Below, one piece after another: positions 45,204 to 53,163 of a DNA stretch of 64,000 bases. The position numbers and the translations under genes are program-made. How positions within the stretch are numbered: position 1 is the first letter of the stretch; the number at the start of each line of letters is the position of its first letter. Origin of the DNA: CAWDXG01 sp963822115 (GTDB taxonomy: Bacteria > Myxococcota_A > Polyangia > Polyangiales > Polyangiaceae); the NCBI GenBank assembly GCA_963822115.1, contig CAWGGM010000004.1:248001-312000 (forward strand), written 5' to 3'. The notes under the pieces were generated by a model, which saw only the letters and a list, made by a program, of their open reading frames with translations, had not been told where the DNA came from and did no database searches.

Positions 45204-45509
45204 CTAGCGGCCGATCAGCCCAGCTAGCGCTCCGAGCGGCGTGGTGAAATAGAGAACCACTGCCGCTGCGAGCACGAGCGCGCTGTTCGCGGCAGGGCGC
45301 AGCCGGAGAAGTTCGATCCATTCCGCGGTGAGCGATTGGTCGGGCTGGGTGTCGAGCAGGTCGAGCGGCGCAACGTCGGGCGAGGCGCCGACCAGCGCAC
45401 GCATCAGGGCGGCTTCCATGCGCTGCTCGGCCTGCGGTGACGGATCGAGCGCGTGCATGAGGGCGGCGAGCTGTTGCTCCTCGGGATCCAGACGTTCCGG
45501 CTCCGTCAT
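45204..45509 (-). CDS. Small membrane protein, probable anti-sigma factor
   Basis: 101 aa. ATG at 45509 follows AAGGAG and overlaps the sigma-factor stop by ATGA. The N-terminal part is acidic and helical (about 1-70), and one TM segment lies near residues 77-97 (LVLAAAVVLYFTTPLGALAG). A short cytosolic helical part plus TM next to an ECF gene is the usual form of an anti-sigma factor, though no zinc HxxxCxxC motif is present. The assignment rests on position. Confidence 0.6.
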   Translation of the reverse strand: MTEPERLDPEEQQLAALMHALDPSPQAEQRMEAALMRALVGASPDVAPLDLLDTQPDQSLTAEWIELLRLRPAANSALVLAAAVVLYFTTPLGALAGLIGR

Positions 45510-46165
45510 GATGCGCTCCTTGTGTGCACGGCCGCGACCGCCTCGGAGCCCAGCGCCTGCTCCAGACGCGAGAGCAAGCGGCGACGTTGGCGCTCGCAGA
45601 TCTTGCGGACGTTTGCCTCGCTGAGGCCGCAGATGCCGGCGACCTCGGCCGCGCTGAGCCCACCGCCATAGCGCAACGTCAGGCTCCAGCGGTCGCGGTC
45701 GGGAAGCTCGGCCAGTAGCAGGAGCAACTGCTGCCCGAGGCGCGCTTGGTCGAGCCCCGAAGCCAGCGGGTCGCTGTCCGCGTCCGGGTCCAGATGCGCC
45801 GCCAGCGTGCCCGGCTCCACGCTCTCGAGGCGGCCGAGCTTTGCGGCGCGCTTCCTGACGTTGTTCACCGCGATGGCCAGAAGCCACGAGACGAAGCGCA
45901 CGCCGGGACGACGAGCGTAGCGGTCGAGCGAGCCGAGCGCCTTGAGGAACGTGTCCTGCACGATGTCCTCGGCATCGGCGTCGCTGGACACCATGGATCG
46001 GACCACCCGGTACACGCGCGCGACGTGCAAGCTGTACAGCTCGCGCGCCGCGCTGCGTTCACCCTGCCGCGCGCTCGAGACCAGGCGCTGCACGGCCTCC
46101 TCGTCGGCGGGGTCGGTTCGGGAAGCGGAAAGAGCGCCCGCAAGGGCTGCGAACAGAGCAAACAC
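45506..46165 (-). CDS. ECF-type RNA polymerase sigma factor
   Basis: About 219 aa from GTG at 46165. Region 2 reads DEEAVQRLVSSARQGERSAARELYSLHV...AEDIVQDTFLKAL, and region 4 near residue 165 reads LPDRDRWSLTLRYGGGLSAAEVAGI followed by the recognition helix. The first ~15 residues are hydrophobic and unlike an ECF protein, so a start at GTG 46093 is also possible. The order is membrane protein, sigma factor, small membrane protein; the last is the likely anti-sigma factor. Confidence 0.82.
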   Translation of the reverse strand: MFALFAALAGALSASRTDPADEEAVQRLVSSARQGERSAARELYSLHVARVYRVVRSMVSSDADAEDIVQDTFLKALGSLDRYARRPGVRFVSWLLAIAVNNVRKRAAKLGRLESVEPGTLAAHLDPDADSDPLASGLDQARLGQQLLLLLAELPDRDRWSLTLRYGGGLSAAEVAGICGLSEANVRKICERQRRRLLSRLEQALGSEAVAAVHTRSAS

Positions 46166-46173
46166 GAAAAGCC

Positions 46174-46995
46174 TCAGACTGCTCCGCGGCCCTCGAGGAA
46201 GCCCAGCGTCCACAGCGACGAGCGATACGCCCCGACGGAACCGGCAACGAGCACCGCTACCGGAGCAAACAACACGCCACCGACCACGAGCGCGGGCACG
46301 AGCCCCGCCAGGAAGTAGATGCCGAAGCCCAGCGCCGCGATCGGCAGAGCGACCAGCGCGCCGCACAGCTCCATGGCGGTTGCGCCCAGTCCACCGGCCA
46401 CCAGCAGCTTCAACGAGTTGGCCAGGCGCCCGTGCAGGTAGCGCTTGGCTGCGCGGATGGCGGGCAGCGCCTTCTCGTCGTCGAGCACCGCGATGCGCAG
46501 CGCGTACATGTAGATGAAGTAGAGCGTGAGCAGCCACGGCACGGCGGGTAGCGCCAGGAGTGCCGTCGCTACCGCGCCGAGAGCGACCGGATACGCGCCG
46601 AGGAGCCCGCCGCCGACGGGAGCCGCCACGACCGCCAGCGTGAGCAGGAACGCCGCACCCAGCGCGGCCTTGATTCCGGCGATCGTCCAGAAGTGCCGCG
46701 TGCTCGCCCGGAGCTCTTCGCGGATGCGCCCGCGCTCGCCGTGCTGGGCGCGCTCGACGCTGTCGATCAAGGCGGCCTCGCTCAGCAGGTTCATGATGAG
46801 CGCTGCGAACCCGAGCACGACCGCTACGCCGAGCAGCGGCCAGATCCAGCCCGGCAGCGCACCGCCGTGGTGGCCGTGGTGGCCGGTATTGCCTCCAACC
46901 CCTCCCCCACTGGCAACGAAAAACCCGAAGAACAACAGGTACTTGTTGGACCTGATGGTGGAGAAGGCCTGCTTGGCAATGCGAATGATGTCCAT
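46174..46995 (-). CDS. Polytopic membrane protein
   Basis: 273 aa with about six TM segments. A His-rich loop (GHHGHHGG) near residue 40 is a possible metal site. The C-terminal half shows DEKALPAIRAAKRYLHG, a helix seen in DUF7544/GlpF-like membrane proteins that form the core of small permeases, but the match is loose. It ends 9 nt before the sigma-factor start, so the three genes appear to form an operon. Confidence 0.6.
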   Translation of the reverse strand: MDIIRIAKQAFSTIRSNKYLLFFGFFVASGGGVGGNTGHHGHHGGALPGWIWPLLGVAVVLGFAALIMNLLSEAALIDSVERAQHGERGRIREELRASTRHFWTIAGIKAALGAAFLLTLAVVAAPVGGGLLGAYPVALGAVATALLALPAVPWLLTLYFIYMYALRIAVLDDEKALPAIRAAKRYLHGRLANSLKLLVAGGLGATAMELCGALVALPIAALGFGIYFLAGLVPALVVGGVLFAPVAVLVAGSVGAYRSSLWTLGFLEGRGAV

Positions 46996-47096
46996 GATGC
47001 GCTCCTTGGTCGAAGTGCCGAATCGACCTGGAAACCCGCACCGCGCCGTTTCGTGACAGATTTTCTTCGCGGCGACGAAAAAGGCCGAGACCGCCG

Positions 47097-47291
47097 TCAG
47101 TAGTGTGGCGGCGGCTGATCGGCGGGGCCCCGGTCCTCGAGCAGGTGGGTCACGCGCTCCTCGAGCGCCTTGACCCGGGCGGACAGCGCATCGATGACCT
47201 TCTGCTGCTCGAACACGGCGTCGCTGAGCTTGTCGAGCACATCCTGCTGATGGGTGTAGCGGACCTCCAGGTCGACCAGGCGCTCCTTCAT
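47097..47291 (-). CDS. slyX: SlyX family protein
   Basis: 64 aa. ATG at 47291 follows GGAGG. A single coiled-coil helix (LEVRYTHQQDVLDKLSDAVF, then VIDALSARVKALEERVTHL) ends in QPPPHY, the usual SlyX ending. The function of SlyX is unclear in all bacteria. The downstream end is 98 nt from the membrane protein gene of the sigma operon. Confidence 0.88.
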   Translation of the reverse strand: MKERLVDLEVRYTHQQDVLDKLSDAVFEQQKVIDALSARVKALEERVTHLLEDRGPADQPPPHY

Positions 47292-47307
47292 GCGACCTCC
47301 CGTCTTG

Positions 47308-47451
47308 TCAGGGCAGCACGTTCTCGATCCGGTGCATCGTGTGCAGGACAACCAGGATCAGGCCGATCACGATGGCCGTCATGAGCAGAAAATAGCCCGG
47401 CCCCCGCCCCTTCCGCCGTGACCCTTTTCCGCGATCGTCCGGACCTGCCAC
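47308..47451 (-). CDS. Small single-pass membrane protein (47 aa)
   Basis: GTG at 47451 lies 1 nt after the stop of the upstream lipoprotein gene and 5 nt after GGGAG. The N-terminus is basic (DDRGKGSRRKGRGPG), followed by one TM helix (YFLLMTAIVIGLILVVL) and a short tail ending ENVLP. This is the order of a positive-inside anchor. It sits between the lipoprotein and slyX in the same direction. An internal ATG would give a 24-aa form. Confidence 0.5.
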   Translation of the reverse strand: MAGPDDRGKGSRRKGRGPGYFLLMTAIVIGLILVVLHTMHRIENVLP

Positions 47452-47452
47452 T

Positions 47453-47923
47453 TCAGCTCCCGTGAACGCGCTTCAGGATCGTGTCGTGCATCTTCTGCTG
47501 CTCGTCCACGAGGTGCTGGGGAGCCTCCGAACCGCAAGGCTCGAACTTCGTGGCGTGGGTGCCGGAGTTCATGTCGCACGAGAGCTTGATACCGAGCCGC
47601 CCGTCCGCCGTACTCACGTTCCACACGTAGCGGTACTTCGTCTGCGACATCTCGGAGACGTTGTGCGTGCGCTGGACCGTCGTGATCTGGAATGTCGCGG
47701 GGTCCTGCTTGTCGATGTTGTATCCGAGGTCCTCGAGCGAGGCGATGGACGCGTCGTACAGCGCTTTGGCAGAGCTCGAGGTCTTCTCGTCGACCGGGGT
47801 GTACGCCGTCATGTGAGCGCTGTTGCAGCCGACAACCAGGAGCAACACACCACACAGAAGCGAAAAAGCGTGCCGGACCCGTACGCCCCGCTGCGCAGTC
47901 CAGGCGGAAAACGTCGCAAGCAC
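47453..47923 (-). CDS. Lipoprotein, DUF-type small sheet-rich domain
   Basis: 156 aa. GTG at 47923 gives a 34-residue signal ending in LLVVGC. The mature domain runs from ALYDASIASLEDLGY through strands such as FQITTVQ and YRYVWNVSTADGRLGIKLSC to a helix at the end. This looks like a compact alpha/beta lipoprotein domain. It is followed at once by the 47-aa membrane peptide and slyX. Confidence 0.65.
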   Translation of the reverse strand: MLATFSAWTAQRGVRVRHAFSLLCGVLLLVVGCNSAHMTAYTPVDEKTSSSAKALYDASIASLEDLGYNIDKQDPATFQITTVQRTHNVSEMSQTKYRYVWNVSTADGRLGIKLSCDMNSGTHATKFEPCGSEAPQHLVDEQQKMHDTILKRVHGS

Positions 47924-48007
47924 GCGAGCAGGGTACGACGATCCGCCGGTCTGATCTACAGTTGCCGCGCCGCTCGCTGAAGCGTCCGGGCGGTCTTCTC
48001 TCCACCC

Positions 48008-48409
48008 ATGTGGGTCCACCTCCACCTGGCCGCCTGCAGCGCGGTCGCCAACCTGGCCCCCGCCGCGGGGCAGACCGACGTCGCTGACTGCCACAGCCCG
48101 TTCGCCAGCAAGGCCTGCCTCGCCATCTGGCTCCTGGTGAGCACGCCCTTCGTCGCCTCGGGCGGGACCTACTCGCTGCTTTCGCTGATGCGCCGCAAGG
48201 TGCTCGCGCCAACCCGGGTCTCGCTGTACGCGAGCATCGCGGCCGGCTTCCTGTACGCCTTCATCACCAGCTCGCTGCTCCAGGTCATTCTGGACGAGTT
48301 CGGGCTTCACTCGAACTCCCTGGCCGTCGAGCTGTTCCTGTTTCTGGTGTGGACGCTCGTTCTCCAGGGCATATACGTCCGGCTCGTCACGCGCATCTGG
48401 CTGCGTTGA
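48008..48409 (+). CDS. Small integral membrane protein
   Basis: 133 aa. Three TM segments (about residues 35-62, 72-95 and 107-130) follow a short N-terminal part with two Cys that may form a pair (ADCHSPFASKAC). It is divergent from the lipoprotein gene at 47923. No named family was recognised. Confidence 0.55.
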   Translation: MWVHLHLAACSAVANLAPAAGQTDVADCHSPFASKACLAIWLLVSTPFVASGGTYSLLSLMRRKVLAPTRVSLYASIAAGFLYAFITSSLLQVILDEFGLHSNSLAVELFLFLVWTLVLQGIYVRLVTRIWLR

Positions 48410-48556
48410 TCCGCCGGAAATAGTGGCGTTTGCCGCTTCTCCAGCGGCTCGACGGCGCTGGCCCGGTCTGTGCATTGCGCCGGGCCGGGCGATCCGGCAA
48501 GGCTCGTGGTCCGCGGAGAGGCTGGAGCGGCTGGCCCCCGGCCCAAGGAGGATGTG

Positions 48557-49744
48557 ATGAAGAAGTATCTGCTCGGCTGTGTCGCACTCGGTGCGTCGCT
48601 CGCGCTCGTCGCCTGCGGCGGCAGCAGCACCAGCAACCTGAACGCCGGCGGCGCGGCGGGCAGTGGCGGCACCGGAACCGGCGGCAGCGGCGGCACCGGA
48701 ACCGCGGGCAGCGGCGGCGCGGCCGGCGCGAGCGGAATGCCGCTTTCGGACCTCCCCGGCAAGCTCGCAAGCGCGTACTGCGCGCTGTACGACAAGTGCT
48801 ACGGCCCGCTGGTGTCGGCCATGTCGTCGGGCGAGGACTGCGTGGCCACCACCACGAAGTCGATCGAGGACGGCGGCTTCAGCAAGCTGCAGGGCGAGAT
48901 CGATGCCGGCAAGGTGGTCTACAACGGCGACAAGGCGCAGGGCTGCCTCGACGCGATCGCCGCGACCAGCTGCGACCAGCTGCTGCATCACGACCAACCG
49001 GCCTGCGACGCCGCGCTCGATGGCACCGTGCCCATCGGCGGCGACTGCAGCATCGACGCCGACTGCAAGGGCCAGGCCTACTGCAAGGCTGGCGCGGCAT
49101 GCCCGGGCAAGTGCACAGCGCTCGAGAGCGCCGGCGGCAACTGCCAGGCCGACGAGCAGTGCCAGGACGGCCTGAGCTGCGACAAGAACACCAAGAAGTG
49201 CGTTCAGCCGGCGGCCAAGGGCCAGGCGTGCCAGGGCGGCACCGAGCCCGACTGCGCGCCACCGTACATCTGCATTGGCAGCGACACGAGCAAGGCGCAG
49301 ACCGGGACCTGCATGGACTGGCACGATGTGCTCGTCAACAAGGCCGGTCAGAGCTGCGATGTCACGAACTTCAAGTGGTGTGAAAACGCCGACCCGTGCG
49401 TCATCCAGAGCGTGTCGGCGACCGGAACCATCACCGCGATGTGCGGCCAGAAGGTGGCCGCAGGCGCCGCGTGCAAGGCCGCGGTGCCCGATCAGTGTCC
49501 TACCGGCCAGTACTGCAAGCTACAGCCGCAGTCGGTCGACGGCACCTGCACACCGCTTCCGACGTCGGGACAGGCCTGCGCGGGGATCAGCAGCAGCACC
49601 TGTGCTGCGAACCTGCGCTGCGACAAGACGAGCCAGACCTGCAAGCCATTGCAGAAACTCGGCGAGGCCTGCAGCGGCGACCAGTTCTGCTACAGCGGCT
49701 ACTGCTCGAGCGGCGGCTGCGCGCCGCCAGGCTGCTCGCCGTAG
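48557..49744 (+). CDS. Cys-rich lipoprotein with Gly linker
   Basis: 395 aa. ATG at 48557 follows AAGGAGGATGTG. The signal MKKYLLGCVALGASLALVAC ends in a lipobox (LVAC). Residues 24-58 are Gly/Thr/Ser linker. The rest has about 30 Cys in regular spacing (CSIDADCKGQAYC, CQADEQCQDGLSC, CLDAIAATSCDQL), like Dickkopf/EGF-related modules that myxobacteria place on the surface. No catalytic motif is visible. It stands alone between 48410 and 49871. Confidence 0.75.
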   Translation: MKKYLLGCVALGASLALVACGGSSTSNLNAGGAAGSGGTGTGGSGGTGTAGSGGAAGASGMPLSDLPGKLASAYCALYDKCYGPLVSAMSSGEDCVATTTKSIEDGGFSKLQGEIDAGKVVYNGDKAQGCLDAIAATSCDQLLHHDQPACDAALDGTVPIGGDCSIDADCKGQAYCKAGAACPGKCTALESAGGNCQADEQCQDGLSCDKNTKKCVQPAAKGQACQGGTEPDCAPPYICIGSDTSKAQTGTCMDWHDVLVNKAGQSCDVTNFKWCENADPCVIQSVSATGTITAMCGQKVAAGAACKAAVPDQCPTGQYCKLQPQSVDGTCTPLPTSGQACAGISSSTCAANLRCDKTSQTCKPLQKLGEACSGDQFCYSGYCSSGGCAPPGCSP

Positions 49745-49871
49745 CGGCGGCGGCACGCGGGGTGGCTCCGGAGGGGGGCCGTCCCGCGCGAGCCGCACTA
49801 TAACTCGCGCCCAGCGCTGTCGGCCCGCGCGCGGGCGGAAACAGATACTGTTCCATGGCGGCCCATCTGAT

Positions 49872-50612
49872 ATGCTCGCGTCGATGGGGGTGTCGAGCAG
49901 GCAGGCCGTGGTTCTCGGCGCAGCGCCGCTGCTCGTGGCGTGCGCGCGGGCAGCGGCGCCTCCGTCCGTCTCGCCCATTCCGCCGGATTCGCCGAACTGG
50001 TCCACCACGCCTGCACCCTCGCCCGAGCAGCGGATCATCGACCACTCTGCCGATGCGGTGGCCGTGTTGCGCGCGAACATCCCAGCCGGCTTCTCCGAGC
50101 GCTGGCTGGAGCGCGCCCGGGGAGTGATGGTCTTTCCGGAGATCGGCGGTGCGGCGATCACTTCCGGAAAGGGCGTGCTCCTGGCGCACCAATCCGATGG
50201 TACATGGAGCGCGCCGGCCTTCTACTCGCTCCAGTCGGAAAGCGCGTCGCTGTCGAACCTGGCCTCGAACGTCGCACTCCTGCTCGTGTTCACGGACGCC
50301 TCGACGTTGAACTCGGCGATCTGGGGCCTCGCGATCGGCACCAGCAACAGCGTCGCTCGCGACGTCTCGGGCTCTGGCCGCACCGGCGTTTCCAGCAAGG
50401 CGAAACGCAGCATCTACGGGTTCGTCACCGACGGTAGGAGGGTCTGGTCGGTCCCCGTTGATGGCATGCAGGTCTCGCCGTTCGAGAAGTTCGATCGCGC
50501 CTACTACGGCCCGCGCGCGACGACCTACGCCATTGTGATGGACCACAGCTACTACCGATTGGGCAAAGGCGCGCTCAGGCGCGCGCTCACGGTTCGACCC
50601 ATGCGCGACTAG
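49872..50612 (+). CDS. SYLF/Ysc84-domain lipoprotein
   Basis: 246 aa. The signal peptide leads to a lipobox (LLVAC, Cys near residue 24). From residue 50 on the SYLF pattern is seen: RARGVMVFPEIGGAAITSGKGVLL, APAFYSLQSESAS, then NLASNVALLLVFTD and the terminal VSPFEKFDRAYYGP. SYLF domains bind phospholipid or actin in eukaryotes; bacterial exported forms are of unknown role. ATG at 49884 is also possible. Confidence 0.8.
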   Translation: MLASMGVSSRQAVVLGAAPLLVACARAAAPPSVSPIPPDSPNWSTTPAPSPEQRIIDHSADAVAVLRANIPAGFSERWLERARGVMVFPEIGGAAITSGKGVLLAHQSDGTWSAPAFYSLQSESASLSNLASNVALLLVFTDASTLNSAIWGLAIGTSNSVARDVSGSGRTGVSSKAKRSIYGFVTDGRRVWSVPVDGMQVSPFEKFDRAYYGPRATTYAIVMDHSYYRLGKGALRRALTVRPMRD

Positions 50613-50702
50613 CGATTGCGGGGCGAAGTTGCGCCGATCGTGCTATTGTCTCGAGTTCCAGGTTCCTCGGGATACTGCCGATGACCTGACCGGGAGGTAA
50701 GC

Positions 50703-51824
50703 ATGAGATTGCCGGGAGCTCTCGCGATCGTCCTTGGCATGGCCGTCGTGGTGGCGTGTGGCGACCAGGGCGGGCAGCCGCAGGATCTGCCCGAGGGCGC
50801 GCTAGGCACGGTGCAACAACCGCTGACGTGCGCGGCGGCATCGGCGAGCACCTGCGTTCTCACGACCTACGACGGATACTCCATCTTCCGGAGAACGTGC
50901 TCCGACAACGGGAGCTTCTACACCACCGACACCAAGGCCGACGTGTGCTGCACGGCCGGAACGAGCGGTTGCAGGTATTCCGGGCTCCGCTGGCAATGCG
51001 TGGAGTGGGCCCGACGTTACATGTGGAAGAAGTGGGGGCACATATGGTCGGGCGTGAGTGGCGCCAAGGACATGTGTGCGAATCACCCGAGCGGGACGCA
51101 GCTGGTCTCGAAGCCGGTTCCAGGTGACGTCGTCGTCTATGGCGCAGGCGCGTGTCTACAGAAGAGCAGCTCCGGGAGCTGCATCGTCAGAGCGGACGCC
51201 ACGTACGGCCATGTCGGGGTGGTGGTGGGAAACCCGAGCAGCAAGAAGGATCGGGTCAAGGATCAGAACGGGCCGCAGAACGCCCACAACGACTACCTGA
51301 AGGCAGCCGCCAAGTGCTACGTGCACGCCAAGAACAACCCGCGCTGCTGGGCGGGCAAGGTGAGGACGGTTGCGGATTCGGCTTGCGCGTCCGGAAGCGC
51401 GACGCAGAAGTGCACCTCGTCCAACAACTGGGGCGCGAAAACGTGCGTCCCCGTCGCCGGCGGCACGGGTGGCACCGGCGGCGCGAGCAGCACCGGCGGC
51501 GCGAGCAGCACCGGCGGCGCGAGTAGCACCGGCGGCGCGAGTGGCGCGAGTAGCACCGGCGGCGCGAGTGGCGCGAGTAGCACCGGCGGCGCGAGCGGCA
51601 GCGCCGGCGCGAGCGGGTCGACTGCGGGTGCGGGCGGCTCGATCGGCACCGGAAGCGATCCGGATGCGGGCGTCAACCAGCAGAAGACCCGGGTGATCGC
51701 GAATCAGAGCAGCGGATGCAGCGTGGGTCCGGTCGATGACGAGCCGTCCGGCGCGCCGCTCGTGCTCCTTGGTCTCGCGTTGGGGCTCGCCGGCTTCAGG
51801 CGCGATCGCGCGAAGCGACGCTAG
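50703..51824 (+). CDS. CHAP-domain peptidase/amidase with lipobox and MYXO-CTERM tail
   Basis: 373 aa. A signal with Cys19 (AVVVACGDQ) suggests lipid modification. Residues 60-210 form a CHAP domain: Cys99 nucleophile in LRWQCVEWARRYMW, His in TYGHVGVVVG, and GDVVVYG between. CHAP enzymes hydrolyse peptidoglycan cross-links or amide bonds. Residues 254-315 are GASSTG repeats. The tail SSGCSVGP, a hydrophobic LVLLGLALGLAGF and RRDRAKRR is a MYXO-CTERM sorting signal, used by myxosortase-type processing. Both ends can therefore anchor the protein to membrane. Confidence 0.85.
   Translation: MRLPGALAIVLGMAVVVACGDQGGQPQDLPEGALGTVQQPLTCAAASASTCVLTTYDGYSIFRRTCSDNGSFYTTDTKADVCCTAGTSGCRYSGLRWQCVEWARRYMWKKWGHIWSGVSGAKDMCANHPSGTQLVSKPVPGDVVVYGAGACLQKSSSGSCIVRADATYGHVGVVVGNPSSKKDRVKDQNGPQNAHNDYLKAAAKCYVHAKNNPRCWAGKVRTVADSACASGSATQKCTSSNNWGAKTCVPVAGGTGGTGGASSTGGASSTGGASSTGGASGASSTGGASGASSTGGASGSAGASGSTAGAGGSIGTGSDPDAGVNQQKTRVIANQSSGCSVGPVDDEPSGAPLVLLGLALGLAGFRRDRAKRR
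51464..51640 (+). repeat. In-gene GASSTG repeat linker
   Basis: Tandem 18-nt units (codons for G-A-S-S-T-G, with GAS inserts) lie between the CHAP domain and the MYXO-CTERM tail. The unit keeps frame. Length change would alter only the spacer between enzyme and membrane. Confidence 0.85.
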
Positions 51825-51872
51825 GTCGTCCGGGGATCCGCACAGCCTCGAACGGACGAACGGACAACCTGC

Positions 51873-52844
51873 TCAGGCCGCGGCGTACTTGGCGCCCAGC
51901 GCTTCTTCGGCGAGCTCGTCGAAGCTCATCCGCTCGACGCGCTTGCGATCGGCCTCGGTATACAAGCGGTTGATCACCTCGGCGTCCACGCCCAGCACGC
52001 GCTCGATGATCCGTCCGAACAACAGCCGCACCGCAGCGCTGTCGTTGTAGGCTTCCTGCAGCGCTGTCATCGTCTTGACGAAGGCGCTGCGCCGCACCGT
52101 GGGCTTGGTACCGAGCAGCTGGATACGCTTGAACGCTTCCTTCATGCGGCGACCTGACGGATCCACCACCTGCATCGGCCGGAAGAACACGCCGCGGAAG
52201 AAGGGCGCCGCGAAGTACAGCACGTTGGCAAATGCCCAGATGGCCTGGGCGCGCCGCGCTAGCGGCTGCTTCGGCATCGCCTTCAACTCTTCGGCGTACT
52301 CCTTCGAGGTGTAGTAGTCGACCATGTGGAAGTCGATGGCGATGTGACGCGACTCGTCTCGATTGATCAGCGCCATCGCTTTCTCGCTCATCTCGTCGTG
52401 AACGTGATCGTTGACGGACCTGAGCAGCGCCACGTCCAGGATGAGCTCGCCGGCGGTGATGTAGGCGTTCGCGATCTCGGCGGACACGTACTGGATGGCG
52501 TGGACGAAGTGCGGCGTGAAACGGCGCAGCGCCGGGTTCATCTCGTACGCCTTGTAGCGGTGCACGTCGTAGTAGTCGGCCAGCATCTGCGCAGCGTGCG
52601 AGTGGCGGATCTCGTCCTTGACGAAGGTACGGAAGATCTCCTTCAGACGCGGGTCGTCGACCTTCTTCTCCTGTTCCGCGAACAGAGCGCCGGCCAGTCG
52701 CTCGATGCCAGCCATGTCGGTGAAGTACTGGACGATCGCGATCTCGTCGTCCTTGTCCATCTCCCGCGGCCGGCCATTCCAGTCCAGATCTCCGACCTGC
52801 CACTGCTCCCGGTGGCACTTGTCGAGCATCGAGTCGAGATTCAT
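51873..52844 (-). CDS. Ferritin-like di-iron protein
   Basis: 323 aa. A four-helix core carries di-iron ligands: Glu in AGIERLAG, ExxxH in VKDEIRHSHAA, Glu in ITAGELIL and ExxxH-type in INRDESRHIAIDFH. The overall plan is like AurF-type N-oxygenases and related di-iron oxygenases, though assignment to AurF is not certain. Downstream helices (residues 215-300) form an accessory bundle. It is convergent with the CHAP gene and divergent from the Cys-rich lipoprotein. Confidence 0.75.
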   Translation of the reverse strand: MNLDSMLDKCHREQWQVGDLDWNGRPREMDKDDEIAIVQYFTDMAGIERLAGALFAEQEKKVDDPRLKEIFRTFVKDEIRHSHAAQMLADYYDVHRYKAYEMNPALRRFTPHFVHAIQYVSAEIANAYITAGELILDVALLRSVNDHVHDEMSEKAMALINRDESRHIAIDFHMVDYYTSKEYAEELKAMPKQPLARRAQAIWAFANVLYFAAPFFRGVFFRPMQVVDPSGRRMKEAFKRIQLLGTKPTVRRSAFVKTMTALQEAYNDSAAVRLLFGRIIERVLGVDAEVINRLYTEADRKRVERMSFDELAEEALGAKYAAA

Positions 52845-52950
52845 TGGACCCTCCTTCAGCGGGGCCGATCATACCATCCGAGCAGCGTGGACGCCGCGAG
52901 GTGGGAGGCTGTGCTCCCTTCCCCGACATCCGGCGTGGTAGGAGGGGAGT

Positions 52951-53163
52951 ATGCGTTGGTTAGCGGTGTTGGCACTGGGCGGCATCGGCCTGGCTACGGC
53001 GTGCGGACCGGCAACGCCGGGCCCGTGCAGCCCCGGCGTCAACGAGTGCCTGGCGCGTTGTCCCGGCGGCGGCAGAAGCGATCCGCACGAACACCCGCCG
53101 CCCACGACCCGGAACACGCAGTCACCGTGCGAGCAGGCGTGCCAGTCCCGGTACTGCCACTAG
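52951..53163 (+). CDS. Small Cys-rich lipoprotein
   Basis: 70 aa. The signal peptide MRWLAVLALGGIGLATAC ends in a lipobox. The 52-residue mature part has six further Cys (GPCSP, NECLARC, SPCEQACQ, RYC) and a Pro/His linker. Its stop abuts the ATG of the MFS gene with no gap, so the two are coupled. Role unknown. Confidence 0.6.
   Translation: MRWLAVLALGGIGLATACGPATPGPCSPGVNECLARCPGGGRSDPHEHPPPTTRNTQSPCEQACQSRYCH

Noticed and set aside
51464..51640. Possible CRISPR array or microsatellite hotspot
   Set aside because: The 18-nt units keep reading frame in the CHAP protein; no spacers.
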